Of a stretch of DNA of 64,000 bases, positions 42,200 to 51,589 are shown in pieces. The translations under genes and the position numbers were made by a program. Source of the DNA: Symbiodinium natans (Eukaryota > Sar > Dinophyceae > Suessiales > Symbiodiniaceae); the NCBI GenBank assembly GCA_905221605.1, contig CAJNDS010002401.1:1173542-1237541 (forward strand). The letters are read 5' to 3'. Every line of letters starts with the position of its first letter. Position 1 is the first letter of the stretch. Below the pieces are notes generated by a model that saw only the letters and a list, made by a program, of their open reading frames with translations, had not been told where the DNA came from and did no database searches.

Positions 42200-42577
42200 T
42201 TGAGCGAGTTTGTACAAAGAAAGGCATGTCTGCTGTGAAGAGAGGCCGGGAGGATGGATGGTCCCTCGACTTCTCCTCACGTCGCTGGCGATGCCTGCAG
42301 CACTGCTTTTGGCACCATCTGCCAGAGCGCACACCGAGCAGAAGAGCGGGGTGGAGAGCATACGCCACCTGCAGAGAGAGAGGGAGAGAGAGAGTAGTCG
42401 GACTTTACAGGTAGTGAAATTTGCACGACTAAACCCGAGACTTGTGAATGGTTCCTCGGTACCTGGCAGATGGTGCATCTCGGGTCCCTCAACAGCGTGC
42501 ATGCCAGCTCGAATGGATGAAGCGCCCATGAGCTTGAGCAGGATTTTGGTGCATTTCACATTCGCCTTCAAGGCGAT

Positions 42578-42654
42578 ACTTGGAGGTTCCTGGGTTATAA
42601 GTACAGTTACAAGTACAGTTATTATTGGTGAATACGTACCCTGAACCTCCAAGT
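42578..42654. mobile_element. Introner-like TIR element, family A (short)
   Basis: ACTTGGAGGTTCCTGGGTTA TAAGTACAGTT ... ACGTACCCTGAACCTCCAAGT, 77 bp, the most compact copy. Confidence 0.8.
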
Positions 42655-42671
42655 AGGCTTATAAGGTGTTG

Positions 42672-42853
42672 ACCCTGAACCCTAAAGCCTAAAGCCTAAA
42701 GCCTAAAGCCTAAAGCCTAAAGCCTAAAGCCTAAAGCCTAAAGCCTAAAGCCTAAAGCCTAAACCCTAAACCCTAAACCCTAAACCCTAAACCCTAAACC
42801 CTAAACCCTAAACCCTAAACCCTAACTCTAAACCCTAAACCCTAAACCTTAAA
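42672..42853. repeat. CCTAAAG then CCCTAAA array
   Basis: Twelve uniform CCTAAAG units (GCCTAAA phase) then about 11 CCCTAAA. Confidence 0.95.
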
Positions 42854-42899
42854 TGAATCTACAGAGATGAAACGGTGTAACGACGGGTTGGGGGCTTCA

Positions 42900-43446
42900 G
42901 GCAGCCAAGCTCAGGAGTCCTTAGGAGGCACCCTTGCTCAAGAGGGCCCTGAAGATTCCAGCTGGGAATGTGCTGCGATGCCTGAGAATGGCAGTGGGGA
43001 AAACTGGCCTTAAACCCACCCTAAACCCCAACCCCAAACCCCAAACCCTAAACCCCTAAACCCTACACCCTAAACCCTGGAGGCCTTAGACCCCTTGTCA
43101 GGGTGCAGGTTCGGGCGTCTGTCGAGGTTGGCGGAAGCTGGTCATGTGCTGGCTTTTTCAAGAAGCCTCTACAACGGTTTAGGGCTTAGGGCTTAGGGCT
43201 TAGGTTTAGGGTTTAGGGTTTAGGTTTTAGGGTTTAGGGTTTAGGGTTGATCAGGTTTAGTGCTAATGAAGATACCATATATCCCACACACGCACACACT
43301 TTCGGGAGGTGTTGAAGTATGGGCCTCGCGGGTTACAGAAGGGTTCGGCCATACGAAGGGCGGTTGTAACTACCCCAAACCGTACCTGAATTTTGGAGCC
43401 TGAGTCCTTGACCCTACTGTAAGCCCTAAGCCCCAAGCCCTCAGGC

Positions 43447-43485
<39 letters not shown>

Positions 43486-45961
43486 AGCCTCAAGCCTCAA
43501 CCCTCAACCCTAAACCCTAAACCCTAAACCCTAACTGACTGGTTCCCAGCGGCCACAGGCATCCTTCGCCCAGCAGGATGAGACCTTCTGGAAGCAGGAC
43601 CTGCCCCCACGCTGCACCCAGCTCGGGTACTTGTCGCACTTAGCGGTTTAGGGTTTAGGGTTTAGGGTTTCGGGTTGAGGGTTTAGGGTTTAGGGTTTAG
43701 GCCCCTCCCCCTAATATAAAACTCCCCTACCCCCCTAATATTAAATACCCCAGCTCTCGGCTCAAGCCTCCCCAACTCGGTGTTCCTTGCAAAAGACTCG
43801 CCAAAATGATTTTCGGCATGCGCCCTTTGCTGCCCTTCTTGTGCAGCGTTCCCGTCTGGACAGCGCGCGTGGAGGTGACGGCAGCGTCTGACTCACTCGA
43901 GCCCTGGGACCAAGGGCTCGGCTGCTATTGCAAGAAGGCATCTTGCAAGAACGTCAGGAGTAGCAAGTTGTTTTGTTCTTAAAACAGTCACTGACAGTTG
44001 TAAGAGCAGTAGCTGGTATCTGTGGCAAACGTGATAAGAATGACAGCAACGCAGCAACGAGAAGCCGAATAGAAAGAATACTGACAATGACGATGGAAGC
44101 CAGTGACAAGACTAAAGGTGGCAGTCTTTGTAGGGACTTTCAGCATGGGCTCACCTAGAATCCCAAAAGAGCCCCAGACCCTACATAAACGCTTTGCTGA
44201 TTCTTAGAGTTTGCGCAACCTCTTCAACGACAGCCAGTAGTCTTAGCAATCCGCCGAAGCCACGAGACTAAAAGAAGAGCGACCTCATCCCAATGATGAA
44301 ATCCCTAGGCAGTTTAAATAGCTGTAACCTTCGACCCTTGGCTTTGAACCGTAAACCTTCGGGGAACTCTGATCCCAATCCGCGAACGTTCTGCCCTAAA
44401 CCTCATCCCGGAACCTTAAACTCCTCTCGCGACGCCCCGAGGTCAAATCTGACTCGGACTGCACGGACAGGCTGGGATCAGGTTGAGCTTGCCGCCACAG
44501 ATGCTCACGTCTTTTGTGGTTTAGAGGTTTAGAGTTGAGAGTTCACTGTTAGAGTCACCCTACACCCTAAAGCCTAAAGCCTAAACCCTAAACCCTAAAC
44601 CCTAAAGCCTGTGTTTGGGTTTCCCTTTGCTATTGCGCGTAGAGCTTGTTGAGAGCTCAGTAGGTTTGAGGCTTTGGATGTTAGAGTTTCGGGCCTGGCC
44701 GGAGTCCTGAGTTTAAGGCTTAAAAAAGGAGCCTTAATGAGTAGAATAGGGTTTTAGGGGTAATTATAGTATGATGATAAAGGGACCATAAGGGAGTACT
44801 ATTAGGAACTGTTCCGACCCCTATGGGTGGTCGTCAACATTATGGTCCTTGTTTTGGATCCCGAGTATACTACGGCACCGAATATTTAGGGTACCCCAAA
44901 AGGGATCATAGTTTTGACAACCACCCATATGTACATATACCCTAAACCCTAAACCCTAAACCCTATAATGTAGTGTTCGTAGCTTCGCGGAACCCTCTCA
45001 GCCAAAAGCTCCAGCCCAGCGAAGAAACCCCAAGGCCGAGAAAGGCGACCGGAGCTCCACGTAACACCGAACTCTCCCCTGGAATCTTTCCCCGAAACCC
45101 TAAACCCTGAGCCCTAAACCCTAAACCCTAAACCCTAAATTCCCACCCGGCCTGCTTAGGCTGTACCCACCCTTTACTAGGGTGCCTGGACCCAGAACTA
45201 AACCCGGCAGCGAGACACACCTTTACTGGATGGACAATGGTGGAGCCATTGGAGAGTGGTCGAATTCAGCCCCTTGGGCTGCGCCTTGCATTAGGACCAC
45301 TAAAGTGGTGCCTTATACTTACAAACAAAACCCCATGATCCTCCTCTTGATGAGAATACCCTAAAGCCTGGGCCGGAATCCTTCGGTCGACGTTTCCTGG
45401 GGGGGTACCTTCCCAAAGGCTCGTTTTTGGATTTCTCGACCCAAGCCCCCCCCCCCCCGGCCCCCCCCCCACCCCCCGCCCAACTCAGTTCCCCCTTACC
45501 TGACCCCCCGCCCGCTACCTTCACCACACCTTTCAGTGGTTTGGGTGGTGGCCTGTGAAAGCTCACAGCGGGTGGGGAGAAAGAACCCAGCACCAATGAA
45601 ATTGTTGGATTATATTGGCAACAGATGCCTTCGCGTGACATGCCGCCCCCCCCACACCCCCTGGGTGTGTAGGGGCGCCATTTACACATGGCACTTGCTG
45701 CCGCTGCGCGGCGAGACGCCCTAAACCCTAAATCTTAAACCCTAAACCCTAAACCCTAAACCCTAAACCCTAAACCCTAAACCCTAAACCCTAAACCCTA
45801 AACCCTAAACCCCAAACCCCAAACCCTAAACCCTAAACCCACCCCTCAACCCTAAACCCTAAACCCTAAAACCTAGTCCCGCGATGGGCCCTTCGAAGTT
45901 TCCCACCCGAATCAACTTCGAGACTGTAGCCGCCGACCCGGGAGGTTGTGTGTGCCACTAA
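42900..45961 (+). CDS. Candidate exons of unknown gene(s)
   Basis: About 42928-43010 (APLLKRALKIPAGNVLRCLR). 43550-43645, exactly 32 codons, between a CCCTCAA/CCCTAAA array and a GTTTAG array donor (QQDETFWKQDLPPRCTQLGY): the best of the group. About 43857-43884 follows TGTGCAG and ends GTGACG. About 45018-45060 (PKAPAQRRNPKAEKGDRSS). About 45190-45303 (THLYWMDNGGAIGEWSNSAP). About 45587-45650 (APMKLLDYIGNRCLRVTC). 45884-45961 (KFPTRINFETVAADPGGCVC, stop TAA) could be the 3' end. I do not recognise the product and cannot show that they form one transcript. Confidence 0.35.
44722..44823. mobile_element. Introner-like element, family G
   Basis: GGAGCCTTAATGAGTAGAAT AGGGTTTTAGGGGTAATTAT ... GGGAGTACTATTAGGAACTG TTCCGACCCCTAT. 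It abuts the family H element without a gap (the shared CCTAT), suggesting nested or adjacent insertion. Confidence 0.75.
44824..44935. mobile_element. Introner-like TIR element, family H
   Basis: TATGGGTGGTCGTCAACATT ATGG ... CACCGAATATTTAGGGTACC CCAAAAGGGATCATAGTTTT GACAACCACCCATA; about 90 percent alike to 48178-48287, with matching ends. Confidence 0.85.
45719..45860. repeat. CCCTAAA array
   Basis: About 18 units with a few CCCCAAA. Confidence 0.95.
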
Positions 45962-46348
45962 GCGTCTGTGTTATCTCAGTTTCATGGCCTCATCGAATCA
46001 GCAATGATGTGTTATTGACTATGCTAACCCTAAACCCTAAACCCTGAACCTTGAACCCTGAACCCTGAACCCTAAACCCTAAACCGTACCCTAAACCCTA
46101 TGCTGCAAAAGGTTTTAAATCCCAACGAAGAGCCGAGCTTGCAACACTCGAGCGCTAGGTTGCCGAGATCAACCACATGATGGATGAAGACCATTCTTGG
46201 GTTAACAGAACCCTGAACGCTAAACCGTAAACTCCAAACCCTTAAACCACATTTTCTATCCTTAACAAAATCTATAGTAAGCATCTTTATCGTTTAGGGC
46301 CTAAGATTCGGACCCCCTGATTTTCTGAAACCCTGCTTCCGACAGCAA

Positions 46349-46681
46349 ATGTCCAGGGCAGGCTCGAACGACAAACCGGATCGTCTTCAATGGTTCCACC
46401 GTGACAGCGATGGAAAGGGTGCCTTGCGCCTCGTCCAAACTGCGGCTTACACTTGCGACCGGAATTGTTCGTTATATAGGCAAAACGATCAGGGCATCGA
46501 GGAAGAACATCAAAAGTATGATAGAGATGGAGATGAAGATTGCCAGATGAGTTCGATGATCCTGCAGCTGCTGCTAATGCTGGCTGGTTGTCGTTCTTTG
46601 TGTGATACGTACACTTGGTTATTGGCAGCATGGTATTGTGGCTACACTTGCGATAAGTGTCACTGCTTCGCATACTCGTAG
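46349..46681 (+). CDS. Cys-rich 110-residue open frame
   Basis: The frame contains TAAYTCDRNCSLYRQ, an acidic middle, a hydrophobic stretch (ILQLLLMLAGCRSLC) and a Cys-rich end (CGYTCDKCHCFAYS, stop). The start is not fixed; the frame is open from about 46346, after a possible CGACAG acceptor. The minus strand is open over 139 residues as well. It might be a small secreted Cys-rich protein or one exon; its composition recalls the protein at 49267 only in general terms. Confidence 0.35.
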   Translation: MSRAGSNDKPDRLQWFHRDSDGKGALRLVQTAAYTCDRNCSLYRQNDQGIEEEHQKYDRDGDEDCQMSSMILQLLLMLAGCRSLCDTYTWLLAAWYCGYTCDKCHCFAYS

Positions 46682-46886
46682 GGCTATCATTGAACAACTG
46701 TAGCATACCGAAAAGTCTTGGCTTGGTAGTTGTGGTGAACTAAGAAGGAGTCGTCTGTTCTTGTTCTTCAAGCAATTGTACAATTGGTCTTAGTTGTTGC
46801 GGCGGACCTACAATAAATTTGGCGTTCTGCTTCTCTTCACAAGTCAAGTAACGAATGAATTCTACGTTGGCCCTTCATCACGTCCC

Positions 46887-47065
46887 CTAAACCCTAAACC
46901 CTAAACCCTAAACCCTAAACCCTAAACCCTAAACCCTAAACCCTAAACCCTAAACCCTAAACCCTAAACCCTAAACCCTAAACCCTAAACCCTAAACCCT
47001 AAACCCTAAACCCTAAACCCTATAACCCTAAACCCTATAACCCTAAACCCTAAAACCCTATAACT
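46887..47065. repeat. CCCTAAA array
   Basis: About 20 CCCTAAA units ending in CCCTATAA variants. It is the last array before a roughly 1.1-kb array-free stretch. Confidence 0.95.
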
Positions 47066-48177
47066 ATCTCATGTAGCATCCCAGAATGCCAAGGTGGAAA
47101 ATGACGTCACCTATGGTTCTGCCTAAGGGCTTATTATTCCGCAGTTCTCTATCTATATCAGGGTAAGAGCATCGTCATGAAAACGGCTGGCTACCTCAAA
47201 CTGTTTAGGTTTTCATTGAGGGAGTGTTTTTTGAGGTGAAAGTGGCAACTCGTTTTTGGGTATGGATGGCACTGCTACCGCTACCAATTTAGTTCTCAGT
47301 CTCACCACGCTAGTTTAATTTGCCCTCGCTGCAACTAACCCATGTAGGATCCCAGTGCAAATTCCCAGGTAGGAAAACTAGTTAACTCATTTCTAGTAGA
47401 GACCATGCATCCGCAACGTTTTTATGCAGGACTTGAACATCATGTGATCAACTAACTTAAAGAGTGCTTTGCCAGTTTACCAACTAATCTCTTGATTAGC
47501 CATCACAAGCCGCCTAGAATAGTTCGAACGTAACGTGGGCCCGTTTGTTTCTCTGAATGTCAAGCAAGCAATAGTAGGTTGCTTCAACTAAACAAACACC
47601 TGGTTTGTTACTCCGGCAAGTACCGGCTACCATGCGATTCGTTGCATGAAAACATGTAGGATGCCAAGGGCCACGTCATTCTTTGCTTTCTGCCCTTGTA
47701 AGGAACAGGATTATGTCTAACAAGTGTTTCTTCTGTGGAAAACGATCTTCGGATAGAGTCGTCATGGCTTAATGACATTAAGCAAGCGATAAACGGCCTT
47801 TATGCTCGTTCAGCTAGGAAAAGAAACCGTAATCAGCTTGATGTCATTCATCTAACTACCCCTTGTATGATTTAATTTAGTTATGGGAAACTTCAGTATT
47901 TTGTTTCAGGAAGCTCTTTCTAACCCTGTTTTAAGCAGAGACTGCAGACCTCAGTTAGACGTACTTAAGCTGCGTCACACACCAACTAGCCGCATACTTA
48001 GTCCTCGAAAACAGAGCACGGGAAGTGACAGCGATGGGAAATCAGGGTTTAGGGGTGCTGCTGCAGCCTTCAGGCAAGCTTATAACCCAGTACATGGAGG
48101 CACGTTGAAGCACATAAAGGATTCATGACCTCTGATACTGCTTCACTCCGAAACATGGAGTTTGCGGGGGCTTTTAC
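47066..48177. other. Array-free AT-richer stretch, probably intergenic
   Basis: No telomere-type repeat, TIR element or exon-like block. One 81-residue plus-strand frame (47883-48128; DVLKLRHTPTSRILSPRKQS) could be coding but has no support beyond being open. This is the longest ordinary-looking DNA in the window. Confidence 0.4.
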
Positions 48178-48287
48178 ATATGGGTGGTTGTCAAAATTAT
48201 TGCTCCTTTTTGGATCCCTATTATAATACGGCACCTAATATTTAGGGTACCCCAAAAGGGATCATCATCTTGACAACCACCCATATG
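48178..48287. mobile_element. Introner-like TIR element, family H
   Basis: CATATGGGTGGTTGTCAAAA TTATTGCTCC ... CACCTAATATTTAGGGTACC CCAAAAGGGATCATC then TTGACAACCACCCATATG; terminal CATATGGGTGGTTGTCAA is perfectly inverted. Confidence 0.9.
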
Positions 48288-48350
48288 AAAATAAATATAA
48301 AAATAAATAAATAAATAAATAAATATATATATATATATATATACATATAT
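48288..48350. repeat. AAAT and TA microsatellite
   Basis: (AAAT)n then (AT)n directly after the family H element. Confidence 0.95.
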
Positions 48351-48402
48351 ACATTGCAGCCGCATCCTTTCACTTGTTCGTTTAGCTGGTTTCCGTTCTT
48401 GA

Positions 48403-49266
48403 AGATTTGGATCGAAGGCGAAGTCGAGACAGCGGTTTAGGGTTTAGGGTTTAGGGTTTAGGGTTTAGGGTTTAGGGTTTAGGGTTTAGGGTTTAAGTCC
48501 AATCTTTCTGGATTGAGGGCTCAAGGAGTGGCCCAAGAATCGGGGATTACGCAGTAGAGTCTAGGTTTTTGTTGTATTGAGAGAGTTTTCTGCAGCTCTT
48601 CGGCAGTACGCTGCTGCATGGGCAGCCTGCCTTCTGGGGCTTATTGGGGACGCAGGTGTCTTACAGGCTGCCATGTTGTAACCCTGGGGGCCCTAAACTA
48701 ATGAACCACGCTTTGCGGTCAGGCCTGCTGTTTTTCAGACTCTGGTAGACCATCTCCCTGGCCTCGCAAGCCCAAGGTGCTGCAAGCTCGCTTGGACTTC
48801 GATGCTTTCGTGGGTCGGCATGGGCTTTAGCCGTCAGCCCTCTTCCACTCTGTGCGAGCAAGAGACCCGGCTTGTGCCCAGCGAAGCATGTTGCCGTCTA
48901 GGCGATTCGGGTGCCTCGTTCGAAGTTGAGCAGTCTTTCCTTGAATCAGCGCCCACAACTGGGCAAACTACTTCAAACTAGTGTGCCACAGAGCAGACAA
49001 GGTGACCCTGGTTTGTATGTGTCAAGGGTGACCATGTTCCTCTTAGTGAAATTTATCTCGGCGACCGAGCGGACATTCCGAAAGTCAACACCTCAGTTTG
49101 AGATGCCGACATCCATGCGGCCAAAGACCATGATGGCTCCCTTGTGAGCGACCTCTCCGATGTTCACGCTTTTGTGTTGAAGTGGTTGGGCCAAGGGCAG
49201 GGTAGATGTTCCTCGCCTTGGGACGGCCTGGTGCAAGACACTACGAGATCGTGCAGACTCCGGAAC
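48403..49266. other. Possible exon, G-array, then unclear open frames
   Basis: About 48403-48433 (IWIEGEVETA) sits before a G-array (48433-48495) with a GTTTAG donor and could be an exon. Further right, frames at 48911-49147 (plus; ATERTFRKSTPQFEMPTSM) and the opposite strand (KGAIMVFGRMDVGISN) are both protein-like; I cannot choose. Confidence 0.25.
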
Positions 49267-50108
49267 ATGCCCGAGCAGGAGACCAGTGATTCTCCTGCAG
49301 TGCTACCTTCGTTGCTACTCTTTACAGCGCTTGTTCTCGCAAGTCTTTGTCTTGAGGCTACATCCTGTTACGTCGTTCGTGTGACCATACTCCCTGATGA
49401 CTATCTGCTTTGCCAGAACTTTTCCTGTCATTCCATACGTCCACAAGGGTTCTTTTTTCGTCGCTGCCGTCGGTTTTGACAGTCTCTGACTCTGACCGTG
49501 ATATTGACGATCATGATTGTCAGGACTGCTGCTGTGAGGAGGCGTCAGTCAAGGAAGAAGAGGGCTGCCTGCCGACGGGCATCACGGGCTTGTCAGCAGA
49601 GCCTGTTGTGCTGAGAGGCAACTATAGCTACACAGTTCAAACAGAAAGAGGAAGGGAGTATCGCAGAGGGGTAATCACTTTTTCTTCCCTCAGTCCTGAA
49701 ACAAAAGAGGATGTACTGCCGAGCACACTGTCGTCTCAAGGGTTCACTTGGAACAAAGGGACTCAATGGCAGCGGGCCTGTGACGAGGAGATGAAAGTAC
49801 CGAAAGTTGTTTATCATCCCACGTACAAGAACGGCTGGGAGACTGATGACCGTGTTCCCGAACAGGAACACGATACAAAGTGCCTCGTGTTCAGTTTCAT
49901 TCGGCACTGCCCAGCGGGTGAGGGTTTGTATGTCAAGCAGCCAAATGAGGGAGAGTGCTTCCAGGAACCAGGGTTGGCTGGCGAAAAGAGTAGAGAATTG
50001 ACCCGCTCTGCCGGCTTGTCCTTCAAGTGCCCGGAAGGCTATCACAGCGGCACGGAACTCGCCACAGACTACTCCCCTAGGTGCAAGTGCCGCACGAAGT
50101 GCGCCTAG
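49267..50108 (+). CDS. Secreted or anchored Cys-rich protein, about 265 aa
   Basis: The ATG at 49267 starts MPEQETSDSPAV followed by a strong hydrophobic segment (LPSLLLFTALVLASLCLEAT), a signal peptide or anchor. The frame shifts once: a 44-nt GT-AG intron at 49439-49482 joins it in phase to a long open frame (SDSDRDIDDHDCQDCCCEE) that ends at 50108. The rest carries paired cysteines (CLVFSFIRHCPAGEG; ECFQEPG; FKCPEGYHSG) and ends CKCRTKCA, an EGF-like or disulphide-rich pattern. No telomere-type array lies within the gene, unlike the neighbours. An upstream extension of the same frame begins at 49144. A one-base sequencing error instead of the tiny intron is the alternative. Family not recognised. 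Confidence 0.6.
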
Positions 50109-50222
50109 AAAACTCGGCCTCGCGACGTCCCTGCGTTCGGCGCGGAGAAACCCAGGGCGGTCCGGCCTCCTTTATTCAGGGTTTAGGGTTTAGGGTTTAG
50201 GGTTTAGGGTTTTAGACCAACG

Positions 50223-51100
50223 CCTGAGATTGTTTCCGGTGGAGAGTCAGCGGGAGGCCGCAAGTTGAAGCTAAGTCTTGTGGCTCATGCCGCAGGAGTC
50301 GGATGAAAATCTAGGAGCCGGGAGTAGCCCCCTTTTTCCTTTTTTAGGGTTGCGGGTTTCCTAAGAAATCCCCTTAAAGCCAACTTAAGGGTACCCTCTT
50401 TATTCCTAGGTTACTCGTCTAGAAATTAGAAATTGCTGGTGTTTGGGTTATGACCCTGGCTTTGGTCGGTCTAGGTGGGCCTTTGAAGGCTCCCGCAGTT
50501 CAGAAGCCACGCTGTAGGATTCTACGGATGATTGCGAAAACAATGTAGGTGGCTGAATCATGAGAGTAGGGTTCCTTTGAAGCCCGACAGGTTCATCTTC
50601 AGAGCTCTCTGAGGGTTGCCAATAAATGTGCACTTGAAAGCCGCTCGTTTTTTTTTTTCCCCCTTCTTTCGTGGCCCAAGCTCCCCGTCCCAGCACTTCG
50701 GGGCTTGGGAGCTTTTGGGGATGTAGGGGTTTAGGGTTTAGGGTTTAGGGTGATGGGCTGGGCTTGGGGTGTAGGGCTTGAATGGCCTTGCTGTGTTGCA
50801 GGGATCTCCGTGTTTGGCCTGGTCCTGTATCCGCTCCCAAATCACCCCCAGACCCTAAAAACCACTGAAGCCATGCCCAAGCCCTGACCCGGGTCGTGAC
50901 AGCGACACGAGTGCCCCGTGGCCGCAGTGGCAGATTACGGGGGTCGTGTCGAGGGGTGTTGGGTGGGGTGTTAGTTAGGGTTTGAGATGGTTCGTTTCAT
51001 TTGTATGTTGTAAGAAGAAACATTGGCCATCAGAATCATATCAATTATCATACCCCCTGGAGGGCGCCGCTTACATGCAGGGTTGGATTGCAGGCAATTT
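50223..51100 (+). CDS. Candidate short exons between genes
   Basis: About 50228-50303 (IVSGGESAGGRKLKLSLVAH, then a stop) and about 50907-50951 (RHECPVAAVADYG, donor GTCGTG). They could be 5' exons of the PPR gene or of another transcript. Weak support. Confidence 0.2.
50330..50415. mobile_element. Introner-like element, family E
   Basis: CCCCCTTTTTCCTTTTTTAG GGTTGCGGGTTTCCTAAGAA ATCCCCTTAAAGCC ... TATTCCTAGGTTACTC. Confidence 0.65.
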
Positions 51101-51152
51101 GGGTTGCTTTGGCTTCCGTTCGAGATCGGCAGTCCTAAGTCCTATAGATGCA

Positions 51153-51335
51153 AAACCCTAAACCCTAAACCCTAAACCCCAAACCCCAAACCCCAAACCC
51201 CAAACCCCAAACCCCAAACCCCAAACCCCAAACCCCAAACCCCAAACCCCAAACCCCAAACCCCAAACCCCAAACCCTAAACCCTAAACCCTAAACCCTA
51301 AACCCTAAACCCTAACCCGAAACCCTAAACCCCCA
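51153..51335. repeat. CCCTAAA / CCCCAAA array
   Basis: Three CCCTAAA units, about 14 uniform CCCCAAA, then CCCTAAA again. Confidence 0.95.
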
Positions 51336-51589
51336 AACCTCCCTAAAACGCTCATCAAAAGGTCATGGCAGATCTCCCTCCGTCCTTCTGCAAGTTGACG
51401 GATGGGAGCCCACCAGGCCGGCAAGCCTTCCCCAGACCCCTAATGTTTTTTAAGATAGGGTTTAGGGCTTAGGGTTTAGTGTTTCACCCCTCCCCCCATT
51501 CGGTACGGAAGTTGGTATGCTGTTCTACAATTGGGGTCCCATCTCAAAACCTCAAGGGTTGTCAGCTTGAATCCGAGACCTTGTCGTAG

